Shown in pieces: positions 1 through 5,852 of a DNA stretch of 5,860 nt. Within the stretch, counting starts at the first letter, position 1; every line of letters starts with the position of its first letter. Source of the stretch: Candidatus Bathyarchaeota archaeon. GTDB lineage: Archaea > Thermoproteota > Bathyarchaeia > RBG-16-48-13 > GCA-020355125. The translations under genes were made by a program, and so were the position numbers. The notes beneath the pieces are model-generated. The model worked only from the letters and a program-made list of their open reading frames with translations, was not told the DNA's origin and did not search any database. Location of the stretch: assembly GCA_030617005.1 (NCBI GenBank), contig JAUWWH010000066.1, positions 1 to 5,860 on the forward strand, read 5' to 3'.

Positions 1-50
1 ATTCCTTTTCAGACAATAGTTTTCTCAGCTCTAAAAATTTGTTTTTCGTT

Positions 51-90
51 CATGGTGAGAAATTTTATCGGTATACATCATTATATTTTT
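51..90 (-). promoter_or_regulatory. Possible promoter and start of a gene leaving the left edge
   Basis: On the minus strand an AAAAATATAAT box (80-90) lies about 32 bases ahead of an ATG at 53-51, the spacing expected for an archaeal TATA box and a nearly leaderless start. The frame from this ATG stops after 14 codons at TGA 11-9. The neighbouring frame is open from 49 to the left edge and reads like a protein start (TKNKFLELRKLLSEKE), but it has no start codon at its head. A one-base shift near the ATG would join the two. What is seen is the box, the ATG and the open frame; that they belong to a gene is inference. Confidence 0.25.
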
Positions 91-116
91 AGGATCTGTT
101 AAGTCATTTTCTGTTC

Positions 117-767
117 TCAATTTTTTAATTGAAATTCTTCCCCGTCTCTCAATAGTACAACTTTGATGTTTGAGTCAGCTTCAACTTTCTCTTTAAAATC
201 TTCACGTTTTGTACTCCAACAATGCATAGGTATCACAGTTTTTGGGTTAATCACGACAGCAGCTTCAGCTGCCTCAACATTGTCCATGGTATATGTATCT
301 CCAGTAGGTAGTAAAGCCACATCTATATGTCCAAGTTGTCGCATTTCAGGGATAAAATCTGTATCTCCAGCGTGATAAATGGTCTTACCTTCTACAAATA
401 TCATATACCCAACGCCAGAACCTTTTGGATGATATGGATTACCGGGGGACCTAAACCGGGTTATATTATATGCTTCAATAGCTCTAACTCTTACATCATC
501 AATCAGTAGCTCTTCTCCAGATCTAATCGATTTAACTCTTCCCTCAATTTTAGAGATACAATCTTGAGGAGCAACGATTACAGTGTCTATTTTTTGAACT
601 AAATTAATTTTTTCTGGATCACAGTGATCTGAATGAGAATGAGTGACAAGAATTAAATCTGCTTTTTCCGAAGCTTCTCCAGAGTTCTCCAAGTCGATAT
701 AAATGATTTTTTGTTCACTCGTTATCTGAAAACTAGCATGAGCTAAACATTTTATAGAAACAACCAT
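117..767 (-). CDS. Metallo-beta-lactamase-fold metal-dependent hydrolase (Lactamase_B_3 / UPF0173-like)
   Basis: A cytoplasmic single-domain hydrolase of the metallo-beta-lactamase fold, 216 residues, a normal length for UPF0173/Lactamase_B_3 proteins. Metal ligands are visible in order: the HASF strand near residue 10, THSHSDH with His43, His45, Asp47 and His48, a YHPKG segment with His113, YHAGDTD with His132 and Asp135, and IPMHC with His182. The family usually has Tyr after that last His; here it is Cys. The set of ligands looks complete, so the protein is probably an active two-metal hydrolase, but the substrate cannot be read from the sequence. I chose ATG 767 because it gives the short N-terminus typical of the family and has GTGAG upstream; an in-frame GTG at 776 adds three residues. 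No signal peptide is visible. It is transcribed away from the CitG-like gene, so it is not in that operon. Confidence 0.9.
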   Translation of the reverse strand: MVVSIKCLAHASFQITSEQKIIYIDLENSGEASEKADLILVTHSHSDHCDPEKINLVQKIDTVIVAPQDCISKIEGRVKSIRSGEELLIDDVRVRAIEAYNITRFRSPGNPYHPKGSGVGYMIFVEGKTIYHAGDTDFIPEMRQLGHIDVALLPTGDTYTMDNVEAAEAAVVINPKTVIPMHCWSTKREDFKEKVEADSNIKVVLLRDGEEFQLKN

Positions 768-787
768 TTTACTCACTATACTTATTA

Positions 788-814
788 GTTAATCTTCATT
801 AACATATATTTTTT
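788..814 (-). promoter_or_regulatory. Promoter of the hydrolase gene with an overlapping palindrome
   Basis: Reading the minus strand, an AAAAAATATA-type box (about 804-814) sits about 30 bases before GTG 776 and 40 before ATG 767, which suits an archaeal TATA box and a very short leader. Directly downstream, 788-803 is a perfect inverted repeat, GTTAAT-CTTC-ATTAAC, lying between the TATA box and the expected transcription start. That is a usual place for a repressor site. The box and the palindrome are seen; binding is inference, and AT-rich palindromes arise easily by chance. Confidence 0.4.
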
Positions 815-958
815 TAGAAGAGTTAGCTTAAGTAGTGCTTTTAATGTCTGGTAATGAAAGCTTCCAAAAAAACTATTTTAATTCTACCTTTTCTCAAAAG
901 AAAATTCAATGTATTTAAAGAAAATAGAGTAAAATTGTTTATTAAATCAGCTAATTAA

Positions 959-1002
959 GATTATTTATTTAGATGACAATTCATATTGAATTAGAGTGAC
1001 CA
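959..1002 (+). promoter_or_regulatory. Promoter, palindrome and start signal of the CitG-like gene
   Basis: A TTATTTATTTA stretch at about 961-971 could be the TATA box; 27 bases on gives a transcription start near 993 and a leader of roughly a dozen bases. A perfect inverted repeat AATTCA-TAT-TGAATT occupies 978-992, just upstream of that point, and is a candidate operator. It is followed by GTGACC (996-1001), an archaeal-type ribosome binding signal six bases before ATG 1006. The TGA inside GTGACC (997-999) is an in-frame stop, so translation cannot start further upstream. Confidence 0.4.
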
Positions 1003-1005
1003 TTG

Positions 1006-2025
1006 ATGGACACTAATACTTTAAGATTTAAGCATTCTACCTTCTTAGACGATATTATGAGATCAGCACAACTTGCAGCTGCTCTTGAGGTTAGTGGATG
1101 GCCAAAACCTGGCAATGTTCACAGAACAGCAGATTATGCCGATATGACCTTTGAGCAGTTCATCGCTGGATCGATAGCCTTAGGTCCAGCTAATAGAGAA
1201 GCTTGCTTCAAAGGTATGCTTGCAGGTCTTGGTAAAATTAAGATTGAAGATATCGGTATTGGACAATATATTAAAAATTCGGTCATAGATTTCAAAGCTT
1301 GGCATTTGAACGGGAATACACATCTAGGCACATGCCTACTCTTTATACCTCTCTCAGCTAGTGCAGGTTACACATTCGCGCAAAGAGAAGAGATTGACCC
1401 AGTCTCCTTAAGAGAAAATGTTAGCCGAATAATGGAAGCAACAACTACTTTGGATGCTATTGACGTTTATGAGGCCATTAAAAATGTCAACCCTGCAGGT
1501 CTTGGACAATTAAAAAGTGTTGATGCTCCAGATTTAACTGAGAAAGGAGTGGAAAAAAAAATATTGGACACTGGCCAGACTCTCTTTGATATGATGAAAG
1601 TCTCATCCCAGTGGGATACAATATCAAAAGAATGGGTGACTGGTATGAAAATATCTTTTAAAATAGGCTATTCAACGATTAAAAGAGTCTATGATGAGAC
1701 TGGAAAGATCAATATAACCACAGTTAACACTTTTCTTACGATCCTAGCACAATTTCCAGATACTTTTATCGCTCGTAAAGTCGGAGTAAAGGTCATCCAA
1801 GATATTCCGAGAGCTGTAGCAATCGGACTTAAAAAAGCAGAAGAAATATCTAAAAAAGCAGCAGCAATAATTCGCATGGGAGGATTGAAGACAGTTGAAG
1901 GAAAGAAAGCTCTACTAAATTTTGATAGAGAACTTAGATTAGATTATAAATTAAACCCAGGAACCACAGCTGACCTGACTGCTGCTTCTCTCTTAATAGC
2001 GATTATCTGTGGATTAAGACCTTGA
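1006..2025 (+). CDS. Triphosphoribosyl-dephospho-CoA synthase family protein (CitG/MdcB-like)
   Basis: A soluble, mostly helical protein of 339 residues in the ATP:dephospho-CoA triphosphoribosyltransferase family (CitG, MdcB). Family signatures are present in order: WPKPGNVHR at residues 32-40 followed by YADMTFEQF, NGNTHLGT at 102-109 leading into a hydrophobic helix, a DVYEAIKNVNPAGLG segment near 153-167, and NPGTTADLTAASLL at 317-330. In bacteria these enzymes join 3'-dephospho-CoA to the ribose of ATP, releasing adenine, to make the precursor of the citrate lyase or malonate decarboxylase prosthetic group. No lyase or carrier-protein gene is visible here, and archaeal homologues often lack those partners, so the true substrate is open. 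The protein is somewhat longer than typical CitG, with extra sequence in the middle (about 170-270). ATG 1006 was chosen over TTG 1003 because GTGACC is better spaced from it. It heads a same-strand cluster with the two nucleotidyltransferases, 41 bases ahead of the first. Confidence 0.85.
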   Translation: MDTNTLRFKHSTFLDDIMRSAQLAAALEVSGWPKPGNVHRTADYADMTFEQFIAGSIALGPANREACFKGMLAGLGKIKIEDIGIGQYIKNSVIDFKAWHLNGNTHLGTCLLFIPLSASAGYTFAQREEIDPVSLRENVSRIMEATTTLDAIDVYEAIKNVNPAGLGQLKSVDAPDLTEKGVEKKILDTGQTLFDMMKVSSQWDTISKEWVTGMKISFKIGYSTIKRVYDETGKINITTVNTFLTILAQFPDTFIARKVGVKVIQDIPRAVAIGLKKAEEISKKAAAIIRMGGLKTVEGKKALLNFDRELRLDYKLNPGTTADLTAASLLIAIICGLRP

Positions 2026-2066
2026 AAAATCAATGATTCATAAAACATTGAGGGGTTTTACCTAAA

Positions 2067-3110
2067 ATGAATTCTATGAAATATAGAGAGGGGGACTTCA
2101 TCGAGACCATTGAAGGCTTAATCTTTGATGTGAAAGGTCTCGTCCACCCTCTAAATCGCGTAATTGCTTTTGTCAGATACATTCCTGATGAAAAGGGTGA
2201 ACGTCAAAGAAAAGATTCACGATATTGCAAAGTCTACGCTCTCAAAATGAGAGAAAATCTCCTAAACAAAGAATATCCTCACTATTTAATTGTGGATCCA
2301 GTGCTTAATGTTCGAATAAGTGAGGTTCATATAGACCATGTAACTCATCATTACAAGCCTCAAGATACAGTAAGAATGCTAAAAAGAAAAGAAGAAATTG
2401 ATGATGTTGAAACTGATGCTTTAGAATTCCTTAACCTTTTAGTAGAAGCCTCTGGAATTTCTCAGACAAAAATTGGGATCTCAGGATCTATTATGGTAGA
2501 TCTACACTTATCCACATCAGATATCGATATCATCGTTTATGGAACTCAAAATTGCCTAAAAATCAATAAAGCTTTAAAAGATTTTTTTAAGGATAAGAAA
2601 AGTTTGATTAAAGCATATAATCTTGAAGGTTTAAAAAAACTGTACTCTTTTCGAGTAAAGGATACTCCAATATCTTTTGAAGATTTTTATAGACATGCAA
2701 TTAGAAAAGTTTCTCAAGGAACGTTTCGAGGTAGGGATTTTTCTATAAGGTATATAAAAGATTGGGATGAAGTGAAGAATAAATTTGGAGAAACACTTTA
2801 CAGATCATTAGGGCAAAGAACAGTTATAGCAAAGATTATAGACGATTCAGAGGCTATCTTTACACCTTGCTCTTACTTAGTGGAAGACGTGGAGTTCATT
2901 AAAGGAGAAAAGGTTACTCTTTTAAAGGAGGTAGCTTCCTTCAGGGGGAGGTTCTGTCAGCAAGTGCGGAGTGGTGAGTCTATCATTACTCGGGGTAAAC
3001 TTGAATGTGTAAAGACTGGGAAGAAAGAATATTTCCGAATATTGGTCGGAGGCAACGCTCAAGACTATATTATTTCTTGTAGGAAGGATGGAATTGATAA
3101 GAAATTTTAG
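2067..3110 (+). CDS. Archaeal Pol-beta-type nucleotidyltransferase domain protein, copy 1
   Basis: A 347-residue protein with three parts. The N-terminal part (about 5-60) has FIETIEG, HPLNRVIAFVRYIP and a Tyr-rich end. The middle part (about 110-230) carries the nucleotidyltransferase signature: Gly140-Ser141 then Asp152 and Asp154 in SDIDIIVYG, the GS-x(10)-DxD pattern that binds NTP and metal. A later conserved GTFRGRDFS (218-226) falls where the third strand should be, but no acidic residue there is shared with the paralogue. The C-terminal part (about 255-335) looks beta-rich. This architecture recurs in archaeal proteins annotated as nucleotidyltransferase or 'DNA polymerase beta domain' proteins; I recall it as COG1665, not checked. 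The role is unknown: the target could be a nucleotide, cofactor, RNA or protein. ATG 2067 follows AGGGG (2051-2055); ATG 2076 is an alternative that matches the paralogue's start better. Probably co-transcribed with the CitG-like gene. Confidence 0.8.
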   Translation: MNSMKYREGDFIETIEGLIFDVKGLVHPLNRVIAFVRYIPDEKGERQRKDSRYCKVYALKMRENLLNKEYPHYLIVDPVLNVRISEVHIDHVTHHYKPQDTVRMLKRKEEIDDVETDALEFLNLLVEASGISQTKIGISGSIMVDLHLSTSDIDIIVYGTQNCLKINKALKDFFKDKKSLIKAYNLEGLKKLYSFRVKDTPISFEDFYRHAIRKVSQGTFRGRDFSIRYIKDWDEVKNKFGETLYRSLGQRTVIAKIIDDSEAIFTPCSYLVEDVEFIKGEKVTLLKEVASFRGRFCQQVRSGESIITRGKLECVKTGKKEYFRILVGGNAQDYIISCRKDGIDKKF

Positions 3111-4149
3111 GGATCGAGACTATTTAGAGACTGAGGAAGGCTTCTTCTTCACCGTAGTGGGGAACATCCACCCAAAGGACAGAGTGATAGCTTATCTTAA
3201 GAATATCCCCTCACAATCAGGAAAGTGGGGAAGTGGAGAAAGACGTTATGAGAGAACTTTAAAGTACTACACAATGAACTGTCTCACAGAGACCCTCAAC
3301 TTCTTAGCTGATCACCATCCACATTATATTCAAAGGTTAAAAGCGGATAATATCACCTTTTCATCTGTACCAATAAACCGCATCCATAAACATTATCGTC
3401 CAGAAGAAAAATTGATTACTCTGTCAAGGAAGAAGGATCTTGATATACTCCAAAATAAGACCATTGAATTAGTTAATCTGTTAGCTAAGACAAGTAATGT
3501 TCAATCTTCTTGCTTAGGAGTTACAGGTTCTATTTTGATAGGTATACATAATCTGGCTTTTTCGGATATAGATTTAACAGTCTACGGAAGAAAGAATAGT
3601 CTTGCCTTAAAAGAGGCACTGCAACAACTCATGAAACAAAAAAAGAGTCCCATAAAAAAGCTGATTAACGAAAACTTGAAGGAATGGTGTAAGAAAAAGA
3701 GTGAACTTTTTCCCCTAACAATAAAAGAAGCGTATAAAATCTATCAAAGGAGATGGAACCGCGGCACGTTTAAAGGTAAACTTTTCTCAATACACCCAAT
3801 AAAAGTTGAAAAAGAGACATTGAAGAAATATGGTGATATAATTTTTACACCTATGGGAATCATCGAAGCTAAAGCTCAAGTCATCAACTCATCCGACGCG
3901 ATATACATGCCAGCAATCTACTTAGTTCGAGATGTCCAAATATTTTTTGGACCAAATGTTCAAGGAATTGAAGAAGTGACGACTTATGAAGGACTTTACC
4001 GAGATCTTGTTTACGATGGTGAATATCTCCTTTGTCGAGGAAAATTAGAGAAGGTTGAAGATAAACGACATGGCAGAACCTACCACAGGATAATCATCGG
4101 TTCTCCAGAAGCAGCTGGTAACGATTACATAAAACCAGCTTTTTGGTAA
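3088..4149 (+). CDS. Archaeal Pol-beta-type nucleotidyltransferase domain protein, copy 2 (tandem paralogue)
   Basis: A 353-residue protein that aligns end to end with its upstream neighbour, at about one third identity by eye. Shared landmarks are DYLETEEG and HPKDRVIAYLKNIP in the N-terminal part, Gly147-Ser148 with Asp160 and Asp162 in SDIDLTVYG in the catalytic part, GTFKGKLFS (226-234), and the C-terminal run DAIYMPAIYLVRDV (270-283), RGKLEKVE and DYI. The catalytic pair is intact, so it is probably an active transferase; the substrate is unknown. It overlaps copy 1 by 23 bases in a different frame, so translation is probably coupled. ATG 3088 is preceded with no spacer by AGGAAGG (3081-3087); TTG 3094, six bases from that signal, also fits and brings the N-terminus close to that of copy 1. 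The divergence between copies argues for an old duplication and separate roles, or for a heterodimer. Confidence 0.8.
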   Translation: MELIRNFRDRDYLETEEGFFFTVVGNIHPKDRVIAYLKNIPSQSGKWGSGERRYERTLKYYTMNCLTETLNFLADHHPHYIQRLKADNITFSSVPINRIHKHYRPEEKLITLSRKKDLDILQNKTIELVNLLAKTSNVQSSCLGVTGSILIGIHNLAFSDIDLTVYGRKNSLALKEALQQLMKQKKSPIKKLINENLKEWCKKKSELFPLTIKEAYKIYQRRWNRGTFKGKLFSIHPIKVEKETLKKYGDIIFTPMGIIEAKAQVINSSDAIYMPAIYLVRDVQIFFGPNVQGIEEVTTYEGLYRDLVYDGEYLLCRGKLEKVEDKRHGRTYHRIIIGSPEAAGNDYIKPAFW

Positions 4150-4158
4150 GATGTTAAT

Positions 4159-4177
4159 GTTCTGTAGAACCATTTTT
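4159..4177 (+). terminator. Weak terminator after the nucleotidyltransferase pair
   Basis: GTTCT-GT-AGAAC (4159-4170) can form a short hairpin and is followed by a T5 run (4173-4177). More T-rich sequence follows near 4197-4204. Archaeal transcription stops at U-rich stretches even with little structure, so this is a plausible end of the CitG-like operon. The stem is short and the call is weak. Confidence 0.35.
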
Positions 4178-4244
4178 CATTAAAAACAATCATAACTTTT
4201 TATTGTATGACATATTATTTTGCGAAAAAGTCATAAATTGGTAC

Positions 4245-4260
4245 ATACTATATTAAGTAT
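4245..4260 (+). promoter_or_regulatory. Promoter and candidate operator of the ArsR-like gene
   Basis: CTATATTAA (4248-4256) lies about 25 bases before the ATG at 4276, fitting an archaeal TATA box with a leaderless or nearly leaderless message. The box is embedded in an inverted repeat, ATACT (4245-4249) and AGTAT (4256-4260) with a six-base spacer. A repressor bound there would block TBP, so self-repression by the regulator is possible. A second TATA-like site, TCATAAATT, lies at about 4231-4239. Binding is inference. Confidence 0.35.
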
Positions 4261-4275
4261 TAGTGGATGTAATCG

Positions 4276-4563
4276 ATGCGAGAGGATGAAAGAAGGGAAG
4301 TTTCAAAGATCTTTAATGCCCTAGGCAACGATACAAGAGTTAGAATACTCCTTTTGGTCAGTAAAACGAAGCGTCCTTTGCACATTAAAGCGATAGCCAC
4401 AGCTTTGAACATGGATTATGCAGCTCTTTACCGACATGTAAAAGTTCTACAGCGAACTGGCTTATTGGAAGTCTATGAGGTAGGTCGATCTCGAGTGTTA
4501 TCACTGAAGAAAAAGGAATTGATTGAGAAACTGATTGAAATTGCAACTAAAATAATGCAATAA
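4276..4563 (+). CDS. ArsR-like winged helix-turn-helix transcriptional regulator
   Basis: A 95-residue DNA-binding protein with a single winged-helix domain. After a charged N-terminal helix comes FNALGNDTRVRILLLV (13-28), the usual first helix of ArsR-type domains. LHIKAIATALNMDYAALYRHVKVL (35-58) is the helix-turn-helix, with the recognition helix around 47-58, and LLEVYEVGRSRVLSL (63-77) is the wing. A C-terminal amphipathic helix (about 80-94) could support dimerisation. There are no cysteines, so the classic ArsR metal-sensing motif is absent and metal sensing through thiols is ruled out. The ligand, if any, is unknown. It lies 78 bases ahead of the transporter gene on the same strand, which makes that gene and its own promoter the most likely targets. 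Confidence 0.85.
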   Translation: MREDERREVSKIFNALGNDTRVRILLLVSKTKRPLHIKAIATALNMDYAALYRHVKVLQRTGLLEVYEVGRSRVLSLKKKELIEKLIEIATKIMQ

Positions 4564-4580
4564 AGACACAGTATTTTACT

Positions 4581-4638
4581 AAAAAGATAAATATAAGTTA
4601 GCTAAACTACTATTTCTCAATTTTAATAGCAGTGATCC
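4581..4638 (+). promoter_or_regulatory. Promoter and exact anti-16S start signal of the transporter gene
   Basis: AAAAAGATAAATATAAG (4581-4597) resembles a BRE followed by a TATA box; 27 bases on gives a start near 4619 and a leader of about 20 bases. Just after the box is AGTTAGCTAAACT (4597-4609), which contains the palindrome TTAGCTAA and could be an operator. The leader holds GTGATCC (4632-4638), a perfect match to the complement of the GGATCAC near the 3' end of 16S rRNA. It lies three bases before TTG 4642 and supports that start. I see no riboswitch. Confidence 0.45.
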
Positions 4639-4641
4639 TTA

Positions 4642-5166
4642 TTGACTATTGGAACCAGAGAAATCGCAGTATCAAGTGTGCTTGGCGCTCTATCCTTCTT
4701 GTTTGAAGTAGTGCCTGGACCTCCATTCGACATACCCTTCCCACTATATCCCCGAGTTACATGGGACATAACAGGAATTCCAATGATGGTCAGCCTGTTA
4801 CTTTATGGACCATTATCAGCAGTTTATACATGTCTAGTTGGAACAGCCATTATCTTCCTCCGTGGAAACATATCTGGAGGATTATTTAAGGTCGTTGCAG
4901 AACTCTCCACTTTATTAGCATACGCCTCGATTAGAAAAAGTACAATAGTCAAATCAACAATTGCATCATTTACCAGAGTGATTGTGATGACAATTACGAA
5001 CTATTACATGCTCCAATTCTTCTACAAGATGCCCAAAAAAATTGTGATTGGTCTCCTCCCGGTCCTAGCAATGTTTAACTTCTCTCAAGCTATTATTAAC
5101 ATAATTCCAGCACATATTATCCATAAAAGGATAAGAACGTTTATCCAAGACAAAGGCTTAGTCTAG
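4642..5166 (+). CDS. ECF transporter S component (RibU-like substrate-binding membrane protein)
   Basis: A 174-residue integral membrane protein with five or six hydrophobic segments (about 6-24, 44-57, 58-73, 77-97, 104-127, 134-160), the size and layout of ECF-family S components. The central stretch VTWDITGIPMMVSLLLYGPL (39-58) followed by AVYTCLVGTAIIFL and SGGLFKVVAEL (78-88) resembles the riboflavin-type S components, where an Asp precedes a Pro and a GPL motif. The first helix has closely spaced small residues (SSVLGALS), as expected for contact with the T subunit. The substrate is probably a vitamin or small cofactor precursor; riboflavin is only a guess. No T subunit or ATPases are in the window, so it would use a shared ECF module encoded elsewhere. 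The start must be TTG 4642: an in-frame TGA lies at 4633-4635, and the next Met is residue 48, inside a membrane segment. Likely regulated by the ArsR-like protein just upstream. Confidence 0.8.
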   Translation: MTIGTREIAVSSVLGALSFLFEVVPGPPFDIPFPLYPRVTWDITGIPMMVSLLLYGPLSAVYTCLVGTAIIFLRGNISGGLFKVVAELSTLLAYASIRKSTIVKSTIASFTRVIVMTITNYYMLQFFYKMPKKIVIGLLPVLAMFNFSQAIINIIPAHIIHKRIRTFIQDKGLV

Positions 5167-5560
5167 CAGTTCATCGATAAGGTATAATGATCTGATTCTT
5201 AAAAAGAACTTGGAATGGAAAGATTTCTAACCATTCTAGAATAATTTAACATCTTTATTAAAGATGAACCTGAATGATACTTTTGTTTCTCTACCGAGCT
5301 CATATTATTTGTTATAAAGAAGACCCAAGATAACCCGATACAAATATGCTCGAATACATCATGCTCACTTTTTACAAGATTGTAATACACATTAAGATAA
5401 AAAAAGAGGTAGAATCTGAAGGATAAAGAATCAATAAATCGGGATCAACTTGCCTAAAGTTAATGATTCAACATATTTACAGAATAAGAAAAATTTATGA
5501 ACCAAAAAAATGTGTATTTTTTTTAAAAAAATATTCAAAGATGAGATAATAAATCCATAA
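5167..5560. other. AT-rich stretch with no supportable gene
   Basis: I find no convincing coding region on either strand. Small self-complementary sites are present: TTCTT-AAA-AAGAA (5196-5208), the palindrome ATTCTAGAAT (5233-5242), and ATCTTT-ATT-AAAGAT (5251-5265). The first could contribute to ending the transporter transcript. A 63-codon GTG-start frame on the minus strand (5199-5390) has no start signal and an unlikely composition. Near 5504-5531 there is an A-tract hairpin ending in T8, listed separately. Confidence 0.5.
5504..5531. terminator. A/T hairpin with T8-A7 tract, possible bidirectional terminator
   Basis: AAAAAAAT (5504-5511) pairs with ATTTTTTT (5516-5523) across a GTGT loop. 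The T8 run (5517-5524) is followed at once by A7 (5525-5531). Poly-U on the plus-strand transcript, and also on a minus-strand one, could end transcription in an archaeon. It is far from the transporter stop (5166), so it may serve nothing now. Confidence 0.3.
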
Positions 5561-5647
5561 CATCAAAAAATTCTATCTAACATTTTATGGGAACATGCAA
5601 ATGGTACAACCATTAAAGCAGTAGATTATTTAAAAGATTTTCGTTAA
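5561..5647 (+). pseudogene. Relic-like 3' end of an unidentified gene
   Basis: A frame of 28 codons, open from just after TAA 5558-5560 to TAA 5645-5647, has no ATG, GTG or TTG start near its head, yet its translation looks like real protein: WEHANGTTIKAVDYLKDFR at the C-terminal end, with balanced composition unlike the surrounding AT-rich sequence. The simplest reading is the tail of a gene whose upstream part has decayed or been shifted out of frame; the preceding sequence is full of A and T runs and stops. It ends 32 bases before the long inverted repeat, so it could be the tail of a mobile-element gene. I do not recognise the family. Confidence 0.3.
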
Positions 5648-5796
5648 ATCGGGAAGAGAAAACGGGGTAAAGAAAAGAGGAGATAAGGGAGAATCAAGAA
5701 GGGAGAGTGGGGAGAGAACAGAACAGAACGGAGATTCCCTACTAAGTTAAATGCCATTTTTTACTGCAAGGTGTCCCTATGGTAGAAATGTTTGGA

Positions 5797-5833
5797 AGTG
5801 GGGAGAATATCTCCCTTCTTGATTCTCCCCACT
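5797..5833. repeat. Nested 12-bp inverted repeat with an alternative tight hairpin
   Basis: AGTGGGGAGAAT (5797-5808) pairs perfectly with ATTCTCCCCACT (5822-5833) across 13 bases. The same left segment can instead form GGGAGA-ATA-TCTCCC (5801-5815), a GC-rich hairpin with a three-base loop. Both compete with the 37-bp pairing, because 5824-5833 belongs to the long right arm. Confidence 0.7.
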
Positions 5834-5852
5834 CTCCCTTCTTGATTCTCCC
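5810..5852. repeat. 20-bp direct repeat, period 23
   Basis: TCTCCCTTCTTGATTCTCCC occurs at 5810-5829 and again at 5833-5852, separated by CAC. TATCTCC at 5808-5814 recurs at 5854-5860, a spacing of 46 bases, so a third unit may start at the window edge. The reverse complement of one unit lies in the left arm at 5687-5706. Confidence 0.8.

Noticed and set aside
1..102. Plus-strand frame open from the left edge to TAA near 102
   Set aside because: Its translation is rich in Ile and Phe with no recognisable motif, and a minus-strand promoter fits the same bases better.
163..509. Two plus-strand reading frames (163-375 and 327-509)
   Set aside because: They lie antisense inside the hydrolase gene, whose metal-binding motifs are unmistakable.
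889..904. TTTTCT-CAAA-AGAAAA hairpin in the divergent region
   Set aside because: A six-pair A/T-rich stem without a T-tract or promoter nearby is expected by chance at this base composition.
1134..1877. Two minus-strand frames (1134-1331 and 1689-1877)
   Set aside because: They are antisense to the CitG-like gene and overlap its conserved motifs.
5199..5390. Minus-strand 63-codon frame with a GTG start
   Set aside because: No ribosome binding signal, no recognisable motif, and a composition rich in His, Ser and Met unlike the neighbouring genes; it crosses several AT palindromes.
5435..5654. Direct repeat TAAATCGGGA at 5435-5444 and 5645-5654
   Set aside because: Ten bases shared within about 700 AT-rich bases is within chance, and nothing else marks the segment between them as an element.
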